Under the pieces are notes generated by a model. It made no database searches. It worked only from the letters and a program-made list of their open reading frames with translations, and had not been told where the DNA came from. From assembly GCA_028274465.1 (NCBI GenBank), contig CM051457.1:68794496-68858495 (forward strand): 64,000 nucleotides of DNA, written 5' to 3'. The DNA is from Plantago ovata (lineage: Eukaryota > Streptophyta > Magnoliopsida > Lamiales > Plantaginaceae). The position numbers were made by a program, and so were the translations under genes. Positions 24,602 through 36,400 of this stretch are shown here, piece by piece (the first letter of the stretch is position 1; every line of letters starts with the position of its first letter).

Positions 24602-26376
24602 TGTTGATAACCGTTTCCCTCTCAAAGCGTAGCCAATTGATACCGATGTACTAAGTTTAAGGATTGGGGGAAGAACTACAACCCTAATTCGTTCTTTACG
24701 ATAGAAATATAAAGTAATATATATGAACCAACAAGTTATTCACATAAAACAGGCCTAAACGAAACTTTGCCGGGCACACAACTCCACATATTTCAGCCCA
24801 TACCTATACTGCAACTCAACTGGGCCAATAAATGTTATTCTAAATTTTGTTTAGGCCCATATAAACGACCCATTTACTAATTATTTCAATTTTTTTTATC
24901 TATAACTTTTTATTATTATAAAGTACACTCCGAGAATAATTACTTTATTTCATCTATTAAGTAGTAATTCATATGTGTTAATTACTTCTTTTATCGGTAT
25001 TTAAATATTTGTTACTTAATATTTTATTTAAATTTTAACTAATAGGACGATCATAATATTCCACTTTTCTACACAAATTCACCTCGGGTGTCTATTAAAT
25101 TTTGTTTCACTTATTACAATAGAAAAGTATCAATTTGAAGAATACCATTCATGCACCTCGGCTGTCTATTAAATGTTGTTTCACGTCCACAACGAAAATA
25201 TTATAAGACATAACATTCAAAATTGAATTGTTGCAAGTTACATCAACCATTGAATAATTGTAAGTTGCTTATATGTGATATATATCCAAAATTGTCAATT
25301 AATGCGCTATAATATGTAAAAAGGTGGGTTTACATTAGGTTTACGTCATACCTTCTTATATTGTTTATATATGCATCACAACACCCTAACATATACAAAG
25401 TTGTATGTATGTTGATCAGGTTTTACATTCCAACTGTTTCAACATTTCATCGCTCTTGTACTAGATTTGTAACGGAATTGCACTTGGTTTTGTACTCGTG
25501 GTTTACACATAATCATCTAAGGGCTTCGTAGGATTTTGGAGTTCAACCATGGATCTGAATTGATAAGTAATATTCTCGTGGCAACGGGTCATTAACTTTC
25601 ATATTAATTATATTACGGCAGTTATAAGGTGGTTTTAGGTTTGGATACATAAGGTCGTGTAGACATTGTGTGATTAGATATTAATGTCAATAACTTGTTC
25701 GATTTACATCAACTAATATTGTAATGTCTAAAAAAATGATATGACTATGATTTACTACTTATTAACCGCATGACTATATACCCCATTATATTAGTTGCTT
25801 AGGACAAATGCTATTATTGCTATTATATGTTAAAATAGTTATATTTTGGCTTTATTTTTTATCTCTACTTTTATCTAATATAATATACCATTTTTTTTTC
25901 AAACTATAATTCGACCTCAAATAGTCGAACTCAACTAACGCAGCTGAACTTGAGCAGCACCACCCCCCCCCCCCCAACCAAAAAAGGCCAAAAAAAATGG
26001 GCCCGTTTGACACAACATTTACTCAGAATGAAGCCTAATTATGTATATTTATAGGCCCGTTAGCAACGACTAGTTAATCTTAAACTAATGAAATGGAAAA
26101 TTAAGGCCCAGACATCCTAACTATACCATTACACTATTCACGGTTTATACAATATATAAAACATGTATCTTTTTTCTATTTCACCTAAAACACACTTGCA
26201 TAAAAAAAGCCATAAAATAACAGAAAATCTTTCTCAGCGACTCTCACGTCTTACCAGAAACCGCCGATAACCACCGCCGTCACCCCCAGGTAGGATATCC
26301 CATTATATTAGCTTCTCAACATTATACTACTAAAAAATCTAATTATTTGGTCATTGTAATGCAGGATTCGACTCCG
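24602..26376. other. Divergent intergenic region between two B3 genes
   Basis: No gene is seen here. GGCCCA/GGGCCC-type motifs occur at about 24823, 24851 and 25999, and ATAGGCCCG at about 26051. A C12 run stands near 25963-25974. A TATA-like ATATATAAA near 26151-26160 and a likely 5' UTR intron (26290-26364, GT..AG) belong to the + strand B3 gene. Confidence 0.55.
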
Positions 26377-29273
26377 ATGCAGCACCGTGAACCCCATTCC
26401 GATCAATGGCTGAATGAAGATAGGACTTTCTTCAAATCTGTCAATATGATTGGGATGCCATTTCTGGTGAGTTTTTCTATGTTGTTCGATACACTACGAC
26501 TTAGATTGTAACTCAATTGAATATGAATTCATCGGCATCAACCAACTTATCAATGACTGGTTATACCTAAATTCCCAAATATATATTGGGTATTAGATAG
26601 TAACTTTACCAAATTATGCATATTTAACAAATAGTAGACGGAATTTACAGTAACGAATTTTTTGATGTTCTTGCACATTTCTTAATATCCGTTTAATTAA
26701 AATATTTCAGATTCACATTTTAGTGTTACACATAATCTACCAAACTGATAGTATTATGGCTTGCTATATATTACATAATACTCTATCACATAATATGATA
26801 ATAATGATTATCAGGCTCACTTATCGTGTCTGTGTTATACTAGTAGGCAGCTAGAGTTGAAGAACTACTTCAGTGTTTTACATTACTATATAAATTGTAT
26901 CTGAATTCATACAGGTTATTATGTATAAATTTATGTAATTCACCATTGTTTTGATTCGGTATTATGTTCAGCATCTCATGGGCATAATATACTATGTGAA
27001 AGTTTGAGTTATTCACATTGCTGTCAAACCATCAACTGCTGATGATAAATGTTATATTATTTATATACAGCGCATACCTCATCTGTTTGTGCAAAAGAAT
27101 ATGCCTTCCATCCCATCTGAAGTAACTCTGATGACAGCTGACGGGAGAAGATGGAAGGTGTACATTTCTACTGATGAAACAGGTTTGAGGCTTGAGGCCG
27201 GTTGGATGAAATTCAGAGACCAGAACAAGCTTAAAATTGGTGATGTATTGGTCCTAACTCTAACAGATAATTTCACGTTCAGAGTTTCAATACTAGACAT
27301 ATCTACTTGCATGCCTCGCCCACTTTCACTTAGTAGGAAACGAAAAGGACAGGGTAGGTTGTCTAGTAAATATAACAATGTAAAGCGCTCAACAACTACT
27401 ACACCACGAGGTTAGAATTACAACACACTTATAAAAATACCTATACAATATCTCCGGTAACAATAGTTCTTATAATTCACCAATGCTGCAGGTAGAAAGA
27501 TAGAAGTTGGTTCAAAAGTCCCAAGAACAAAAGGTTATATTTCTCACAAATTTGCTAGAAATTTAAACAAGTGTACATATATCTATATTGTTAATCTGTT
27601 GATTTTTTTAATACTGTTGTGTACTTTTCAGGCAGCTCTATCAGACGTCTGTACAAAGGTAATGATAATATGTCCAATCTCAATATAAAACCATGCACAA
27701 TTCCATTGCATTTCTAGCTAATGTGTACATCATCATCATCAGGACCATCATCATAACTCATTTCAACTTTGCAGATAGATCTTCAAGCTCTGAGTTTGAC
27801 AGGAAAGTTGATGACATCATGAACGAGAATACCCAAAACCAGCTTATACGCAAAGGCAAACTCATATTGGCACAGAACAGCCAAGGTTAGCTAACATGCC
27901 CTAATTGTACCCATGTGTAATTTAAGATTGTATACAATCCATATCTGAAATTAACAATAACAAACTAAAGATATATTACATTATGCAGGATCATCTTTCA
28001 GCTCGGATTTTGAAAGGAATGTTGATGCAGTGATGAGTGAGCGTAATCAAAACCAGCTATTACCCGAAGGGAATAAAATATTGGGACAACATATCACAGG
28101 TTGCGTAAATAAACTAATAGCGTACCAAGCAATTAAAGAGACAATTTATTTAACCCAAAAGAATTGTATTTATTTATGCAGGTACATCTTTCAGATCGCA
28201 GTTTGACAGGCCAGATGAAGATATAATTGGTGAGGATGCTCAGAAGAAGCTCATACGCAAAGGGAGGAAGATATTGGCCCAACACAATAAAGGTTAACTC
28301 TAATGGCTTAACATACTCACTTATTATTAATCATAACCTTATTATTTCAAAACTAAAACAGCGAAATTTTGTGTGCAGCTAAATATTTTGACTGTGAGTT
28401 TGATAGGCAAGTTGATGAAATAATGAGGGAACATGCTCAAAGACGACTACTAGGTAAAGCAATTATAGTATTATTAGATAGTTAGACCACGTGGATATAT
28501 TGTTATCATTTTGGCTATTGTTCACACCATGAAACGTCATAACATTATATACATCACAGTTCCTGGAACAAGTATGTCCTCAGTGTCAAAAAATTCTGAC
28601 AGAACGGCATCACCCCTGCAATCGTCAGCATCTTCTGGTGAATATGACACCCCCTCATATATTCTACACAGTTATCAATTGTGTTTTATATGCGGCCAAA
28701 TAACACTCTTCTTGTGCTATACACACAGAGGATTGGATAAATAACATGAGAGCTGCTCAATCTGCATGTCACCACAGTAATAGTTACCCTCATCTGACAC
28801 AGTGCAACATGGTTCACCTAATTTAGTATTTCAGTTGACATTTTTTTTAATTCACATTCAGATATGCGTAAAGGCAGTGGAAAAGATACTTATGAACCAA
28901 CACATGCTTATGTGGGTGACGACCATGAAAGCAAGGGACTGGTGAGAACAAAAGTGAAGCATTCTTTTTTTTGTAAAAATAGTATTTTTACATGTTTTAA
29001 CTAAGAGTTTCAATATAACAGAGATTGGCACTACCGTGGTCACGTGGTATCCTTACTCCAGGACTAAATATGCGTACACTTATTTGGAATGCTGCAGTGA
29101 AAAGTACAAAGCCACGTGAATTCGATGTCGTGGTTGAGTTGAAGAATGATGATTGTCGAATCTCTTGTGGATGGCTGCCTTTTGTAAATTCTACATCTAT
29201 TAAAGTGCATGACATATTATCTATAGAGCTGCATAAGCAGGATCCCTTCACATGGGACATTAGACAAATCTAA
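26377..29273 (+). CDS. REM-like two-B3 protein whose linker is built from serially duplicated exons
   Basis: There are twelve coding exons: 26377-26466, 27071-27410, 27492-27533, 27632-27658, 27775-27885, 27989-28099, 28182-28292, 28379-28453, 28560-28637, 28729-28776, 28862-28941 and 29022-29273, giving 1365 nt, or 454 aa. Exon 2 (RIPHLFVQ...GWMKF) is the N-terminal B3 domain, followed by a basic KRKGQGR cluster. Exons 5, 6 and 7 are each exactly 111 nt, and exon 8 (75 nt) is a shorter copy. All are phase 1 to phase 1 and encode a ~37-residue module of the type S-x-F-D-R-x-V-D-x-I-M...QLIRKGxxILAQ. The last exon (RLALPWSRG...CGWLPF) is a C-terminal B3 domain. A 5' UTR intron precedes the ATG. 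Likely a nuclear DNA-binding protein; the module has no function I recognise. Confidence 0.85.
27775..28453 (+). repeat. Array of four tandemly duplicated phase-1 exons (111, 111, 111, 75 nt)
   Basis: The exons at 27775-27885, 27989-28099, 28182-28292 and 28379-28453 encode related modules. Shared signatures are S/C-x-E/D/Q-F-D/E-R near the start, D-x-I/V-M/I in the middle, and Q-x-x-L-I/L-x-x-G...IL at the end. The introns between them are short (about 82-103 nt). Equal exon length, equal phase and related sequence show exon-by-exon duplication. Confidence 0.85.
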
Positions 29274-30267
29274 TCAAGATTTTACCGGGGCTGCTTGCTA
29301 TGGTTTGAATGCTGATCACATTAGTTAGATGAATGTGTACTTTTTGTTAGTAATATCAGATTCGCTAGTTACCTAAGCCCGCTATCTCATATGTAATATG
29401 CAAACAACTTAACTATCTGTAATCTGTTTTCATTTAAGGGAATATGTAGTAATATAGGAACTTGTACGTGATCACATTACACATATTAGAGTGAAAGCAA
29501 TATCCACTAACAAATTATGTTATAGTGCATATCCAACTTGAATAATTATTTCTTAATCGTTTCATAATTACATCATTCCAATTATATAACATGTATTTAG
29601 AGTAGTTCTTTACATGTAATACTCTAATGCATTTACGTATCGATCTACACTACATTCAACTACTTATGCTGGTTTATTGTCGCCTCTTTCGTAATGACTA
29701 ATACACAATTTTACAGCACAATGCAGATCCCCATGCAAAAATTGTCTTTGTTGAACGACGAAATAAACAATACTAACAAGGGCAAAACAGATGCACGGAA
29801 TAACGTCAACTGACATAATGCATGGAATACTAATCTCAATGTCACTTGAATCAAGAACAAAACAGATATCATCAAATTAGTTGTAACAACAGTATGATGA
29901 ATTACCATACATATATTCCATCTAACGGAAAACTGCTCTACAGTATATAAAGTCCCGGAGACTGGCAAGAATATCCAACACATTGATCGGCCTTACAAAT
30001 ATTATACATCATGCAAAATCAGTTGTCAAACATCAGCGTCCAAGTTAATAATAATTCAATGGCTTTCTCCATTCGTACATACATCAGCGCTCCGAAACCA
30101 AAATAGCGCTCCTTTCATACAACTAGAAGATAACTTACAACATTGAAAGACTACATTAGCCACCTATGCACTATATCTGTTAACAAAATAAACCATAGGA
30201 TGGTCTTCAAACATTCTCATAAGTTACAACAACATAATAAAACACAAACTTGTGCATCACAGCCCAG
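29274..30267. other. 3' intergenic region between convergent B3 genes
   Basis: AT-rich sequence between two stop codons facing each other. No gene or repeat was recognised. Confidence 0.6.
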
Positions 30268-31890
30268 TCAAACTGCAATATGGTGATTGCGGAAGATTGT
30301 GACATTCCAGATGTTTGGTGTCACAACATTGAGATCAAAAGCAACTGAATCATGATTAGTTATACCATTCGCAATGAAAAATTGCTGCCACCCATCATTA
30401 ATTTCAACAGTCTGACCAATAAATTGACATGTGACATCCGAGGTACCGAACCAACGCACTCTCAAGCTACGAACTTGTTGCCCTTGAATAAGAACCATGT
30501 TGGCAAATTGCGTTGGAAGAGCCTACGTAATAAAACTTACCACATCATTGACATTCAAATATAATATTGCTAGCACATTTAACATTTAATCAATGACACC
30601 AATTTCTTGTTCCAATATATTCCTAACACAGGGTACAAACAAACAACAAAGCATTTGCATCTAAACTGAATTATTACCAGCACATAGTTTGGCTGCAAGT
30701 GATCTGCCGTTACCATGACAAAGGCAAAAGGTAGGTATGATCCTGGAAGAATAGCAAGGTCGCCACCTGTTCAAATCCAACCTTTATCAATCAGAATAAT
30801 AGACATAGAGTGAAATCCTAACCAATGCAATTTAATGTATTTAATAAAACTCACCAAATATATCTAGCGGTGGATTTCCAATACCTGCTGCATTGCCATT
30901 TGCGATTATCTCATTCTGATAATTAGGAGTGGGATTGTGTTCAGCTTGGAAATTGGGATTTAATCCAGCTTCTAATACCAATCGTTCTTCGCCACACACT
31001 TTGAAAAACTTGACACGGAAATGAGAGTCCATGTCATAGCTAATAACCAAGGTTTCACAATATTGAATATTGTACTCCATCAGAAACTCTGACCACCCCT
31101 GGTGGAAAGAAACTTTCCCATTGATGTTTTGTAGACCAACATGCCACAAACTATGGTCGTTTGTTGAGACAGTTACTTGCCTAGGAGTGGGAGTTAAAAA
31201 CGTCCTTGCAAACTCAACAGGTATGGCCTAATACAAGCAAAGGTTATATAATATAAAATACCCAAATAAGTATGCGATAATAAATTAAATCTCAATTTAT
31301 GTGCTAACTATACAAATTAACATATCATTAACAAGTTAAAATCTATATTACGGCAAACTGTCCCCACCAAAAATGCAGTCACACCCATAATAATCAAAAC
31401 CCTATTTTATATTACGATAAAAAGCTTGAATTATCTAATTCTTGATGTATATGTTATAAGAAACATAGTTGCACTAGACTTATTTTAACAGATGCTTAGG
31501 GTATAGGTAATATTACTCCAAATCTTATAATACATAAGCAGATGTAACACATTTATTAATAAGTAATTCACATATGGATTTTATGAACATTGCAACTACC
31601 AAGTAGCAGAGTATTAGGGCCAGAACAAACAGAACAAATATACTATAATTAGGCTATACAGAAGGATATAAATAATCTATTTCGAAACCCATCAAGCACA
31701 ATTGCAGCTATAAACAACATAAGAACTACTCAATTTCGTATATACATTTCATTTACAACTACTTTACAAATTATACATGATTCACTACCTGCATCGTTGC
31801 GAGAGATCCTCGGCAATAGATAAGGAAAGAATTATGAACATGCATTAAGCGATCGAGCTCATCAATTGCAGCAATGAATTCAAGAGCCAT
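30268..31890 (-). CDS. REM-like transcription factor with two B3 domains
   Basis: There are four exons: 31789-31890, 30855-31227, 30678-30766 and 30268-30522, giving 819 nt, or 272 aa with no break. Exon 2 (AIPVEFARTF...GWSEF) is the N-terminal B3 domain, exon 3 ends NYVL, and exon 4 (ALPTQFANMV...GWQQF) is the C-terminal B3 domain. It is the closest relative in the window of the frameshifted gene at 23013-24601. They share the 34-codon first exon, the DMDSHFRVK stretch and the VRSLRVRW stretch. A TATA-like TTTAAATAG lies near 32000-32010. The promoter and first exon are duplicated just upstream, so transcripts could start from either copy. Confidence 0.87.
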
Positions 31891-32474
31891 AGAGACAACT
31901 AACGCCTTTTACCAGTGGAGGTCTACCTGTCGTGAGAATATCCTAATTTTGGAAGAGAGGATAGTGACAGGAAGGGAAAACCCTAGCAAAAAGGAATAAT
32001 TGCTATTTAAAGCAAACATCGATACCTGAATCTGGCCAAGTAGCAGAGTATTAGGGCCAGAACAAACAGAACAAATATACTATAATTAGGCTATACAGAA
32101 GGATATAAATAATCTATTTCGAAACCCGTCACACACAATTGCAGCTATAAACAACATAAGAACTAGTCAATTTCGTATATACATTTCATTTACAACTACT
32201 TTACAAATTATACATGATTCACTACCTGCATCGTTGCGAGAGATCCTCGGCAATGGATAAGGAAAGAATTATGAACATGCATTAAGCGATCGAGCTCATC
32301 AATTGCAGCAATGAATTCAAGAGCCATAGAGACAACTAACACCTTTTACCAGTGGAGGTCTACCTGTCGTGAGAATATCCTAATTTTGGAAGAGAGGATA
32401 GTGACAGGAAGGGAGAACCCTAGCAAAAAGGAATAATTGCTATTTAAAGAAAACATCGATACCCGAATCTGGCC
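31601..32474 (-). repeat. 437-bp tandem duplication carrying promoter and first exon of a B3 gene
   Basis: The unit starting AAGTAGCAGAGTATTAGGGC at 31601 repeats at 32038 with very few differences. Each unit includes the TATA-like sequence, the ATG and the whole 34-codon first exon with its donor. The outer ATG is at 32327, and one Tyr codon reads His there. The near identity shows a recent event. Confidence 0.92.
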
Positions 32475-33485
32475 AAATATAATACTTATTGGGCCTGAAT
32501 CGTTATCAGAATGGGCCTAAACAAGCTACATACGGAAATGTGCCGAAACGTGGAATAATTGGGCCGCATACTCCTTTTTGTTTGGCCTACTCGAACATGA
32601 CAAAATTTATCTATTGTATTGCTGCTAATAGATCATAATATGGGCCCTTATAATATATCAATTACACCATTTAAATGTCGTCATGTAGAAATAATAAATA
32701 TAATTTACTTTTAAATTTAGTTCGAAATTATATTCCTTACTCATATTCCCTTCGATTCCATATTAAAAGCATATAAAACGTTCGTAACATCTTGGTCCTG
32801 ATCTGAAATCTTGAGTATAATATTGACATATAAATCGATAGTAAAGACTTCCAACCAATATATGTGTATATTTGAACGACTTAAAAGCCGTACTATCACA
32901 TAATCACCAAAATCGAATATACAATTATAAATATATACAGTATTACTATGGTAATTTTTCGTATTCATGTTATCCGACTAATAAATTAACAATATTCAAC
33001 TCCCCTGTATTACTTTTATGTAACTTTTATCAGATACTTATTAACTTCATTCAAGTTATTATAGCAAGAGTTAAAAAGTATAAATATATCACTTTTTTAA
33101 ATATATATTAATTTTCTAGTTTACTGGTGATGCCATACCCAAACAGTCCGAAGATGAATATGCTGGAGATGGGTTTTTCCATAAGGTTTGCTTTTTTTTT
33201 TTTTTTTTTTACGGAGACTCAACATGCAGCAAACCAATTGAAAATGTAAAGCAGTCTCATGAAATAACGAAATCTAGATTGAAAACAATTTGGATAACAA
33301 GTTTTAAATAGGGCCCTTTTAAATACTTCAACATCCAAAATATTATACAACCCCAACAGATTACCAAAAGGCCTTACCAAAACACATGTATTCAAGAAAT
33401 ATATGATACTAACTGATTCTAACGTTAAAAGATCCAGTACTCCAGTTCCTTCAGAACTATATTACATCTGAAACATGTATATCAG
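32475..33485. other. Intergenic region with GGCCCA motifs; nothing else recognised
   Basis: Motifs of the TGGGCC/GGCCTA type occur at about 32489, 32514, 32561 and 32641. A T18 run stands near 33192-33210. The remainder is AT-rich with no gene. Confidence 0.55.
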
Positions 33486-36400
33486 TCAAGCAACTGCCTT
33501 GTGTATGATCGTCTCATACAGTTCTGTCAACATCCGTGCACGGAAGTCACCACTTACTTGATTCGTCCATAAAATCCCTTGAACATTGTCCCTTTTGATA
33601 AGCTTTTCGATTACATGGCACACAATCGGTCCTGACTCCATACTGCCATTTGCTTGCTGAGGTGTATCCATGTTGTAAGCCACTTCAGCTCTGTTAAAGA
33701 ACATGGGGATTGTAACACCAGATGAACTGCAATAAGCCCGTACTTGATTCTCGATGTAATCAATCTGCAATAACAAAGTAATAGGACACAAATAATTTTT
33801 TTAAATATATTTGAACCTAGGCACAACATTACAATTACTATATTTATAACAACTTAAACTAACTTAAGTTTCTGATCTTACCAGCAAATTCGATGCCCTC
33901 AAGTGTTCATCTTGATTTATATTGCTCACACTCAGAGGATTGAAAAATGTCCACACATTCTGAGTTACATTATAGTGTAGGCATGTCCAATGATTAGCAT
34001 CATTGTTTCAAGCGCACAACGAACCAGTTGTGCTCAATGGTATAATCCATGAGCGATACAACACAGCATCAGGAATTTTCAAATCAATTGATTCAGTTAT
34101 TGATTCTTTGTAATTCTTGCTCACATCATACCTCGCCAGGTGTTGCTGAAAGGGGCAATATATGTAAATGTTAATGGGTGAAAATCCATATATGCAATAA
34201 GTATAAAATAACCGACTAGATTATATATTTCATTTATGTGTAAACCATACCCATAAATAGCTATGGAAAATGAATGGCTTGTTCCCAATCCCACGCCTAG
34301 TGTTGTTATCAACCGCATTACCATTCTCTTTTTGTTGTACTATTAGTGACCACGTATCAATTAACTGTGCAAACACAAACAATTGTATTTAACGTTCTGT
34401 CGGTTAATCAGCCTTATCCAAGTGTTTTAATTCATAAAACAATATTTGAAAAGAACCTCTGCCCTGAAGTGTTCATTGTTCAGCAAAATCTCTGTATCCA
34501 ATAGTTGGATTTCACCATCACAGTAGGAGGTTTTGACCTCAAGTATTGGGAAGCTTTCAATAATAAAATACAACACAATATGTTATGAGTAGTCTGAGTA
34601 TAAAGCGAAACTGAATGAAATATATTCCACCATTATATCCATTATATAGTATGTACTGTGACAGATACACATGAGTACCGATGGTCCATGATATGAAATT
34701 TCAGAAATATAGTGTATCTTCTAAATCAACACAGTATATCACTGTATACCTATATAGCCTTAACCATTTGCTAATCTTCGTTTGCAAAATACACTCATAT
34801 TCCAGAATAATTTACACAGACTTTATGCTCGAGTTACAATTAACATACATAGACCAATTAGAAAAAGCACACTGGTAATAAGCAACATAAACATGTAACT
34901 TCATATTGATAAGCATCACGTTACAGAACACACTTTAAGCCCTACAATGAAAGTAACATACATTGACTGTAACGAAATTATATAAATACATAAATATTTC
35001 ATATATAACCATATTCATAATTTACCAGTTGAAAAATAAACTTATTCACACATTTGGAAAGGGGTATAAATATAAAAATATATATAGATATAAGTGATTT
35101 ATAATGTTAACTATGTATTGATATTAAAAAATAATATAAAAAGCATATTCGAACCTGTCGGGTTTAATCTTGAACTGGTTAGAATACCAGTTGCATACAC
35201 TTGGGGACAATTTCTTGTACACCTCTAGGCGTTTGTTGATTCGCATAGCCCTTAGTTCAGTCTTCTGTGGTGATTCATATGCAGGAATAAACTCATTCCT
35301 ATTAGCCGCCTCTTCCCTAACAACACTTCGACGTGCCATTCTTTCTCTCGCTCTAGCTTCTTTAATACTGTCAGATATTGGTAAGTTGCTGTTAATTACG
35401 GTCTCTGGGCACACCCTTGGTGATGCATATATAACTGTTGTCGAGTGAAGTTTTGGGGTTGAAAACATTGGGTGAATAGGTGACCCATCTACGGTCTGGC
35501 CCACAACTGCAGAAGGCTGTTGCCCACCTTCATTCTGGACTACTTTCGGATTGCTTCGAGGCTGGTGGCTAGAACATGGGCTCTGGAACAAATTTGACGG
35601 CTTCACAGGCGTGTTTATTTCATTTATTGTTGGCTGCGCTGTGATTGCTTTAATATCAGGTTGATTCTTTTCCTCCTGATGAAGCATGTATTGCTTTTCT
35701 TGGTTTTGAAGCTGAAGCTGTAAGTTGTTCAAAGTTACTTTCAACATATCTCCCTCGATAATCAAATCTCTGATACGAAGTTTATCAGCACCAGTGGTTT
35801 CCAATAGAGACTTGTTCTTTAGACTCAGCTCCATGTTAGCTTTAACCTCCTTTGACAATTTAGACTGACACACAATTAACTCCGTACTAAGCTTCTGCTT
35901 CTCCGAGTCAACAAAATGCAACTTGTTGGCTAGCCTAGATCTCGCTGACTCACATTCTTCAAGTTGCTTTTTCAGTTTCGAAACATTTGACTCAGCTTCT
36001 TCCAATTTAACCTTGCTATCTTCCAGGAGCTTATCAGCCTCATCCTCCTGCGCATTAAGTGAATTGGTGGCTTCCAATAGAACAATCTGGTCTTTTGCAT
36101 GAGATAGTTCCTGCTTCAGTGTTGGGATACACGCTAACTCTTTCTCAAGTTCAACCACACGGGCCACTTTTGCCTCAAGTTCTTTTCTCAAACTTGGGAC
36201 CAACAGCTGCTGGTTACTCATACTCTCTGCTGATGGGAACTTCGATGGCACTATCTGGTCAGCGTTGGTATCCAACGGAGCAAAGTCACCATCAAAGTTT
36301 ATGAAGGACATCCATGTATCACCACTACCCAACTCCTTCTCCATTGCTTCATCAATAGCTCCATGAGCTTCTACGATGCCACTCGTCTGAACACCAACGG

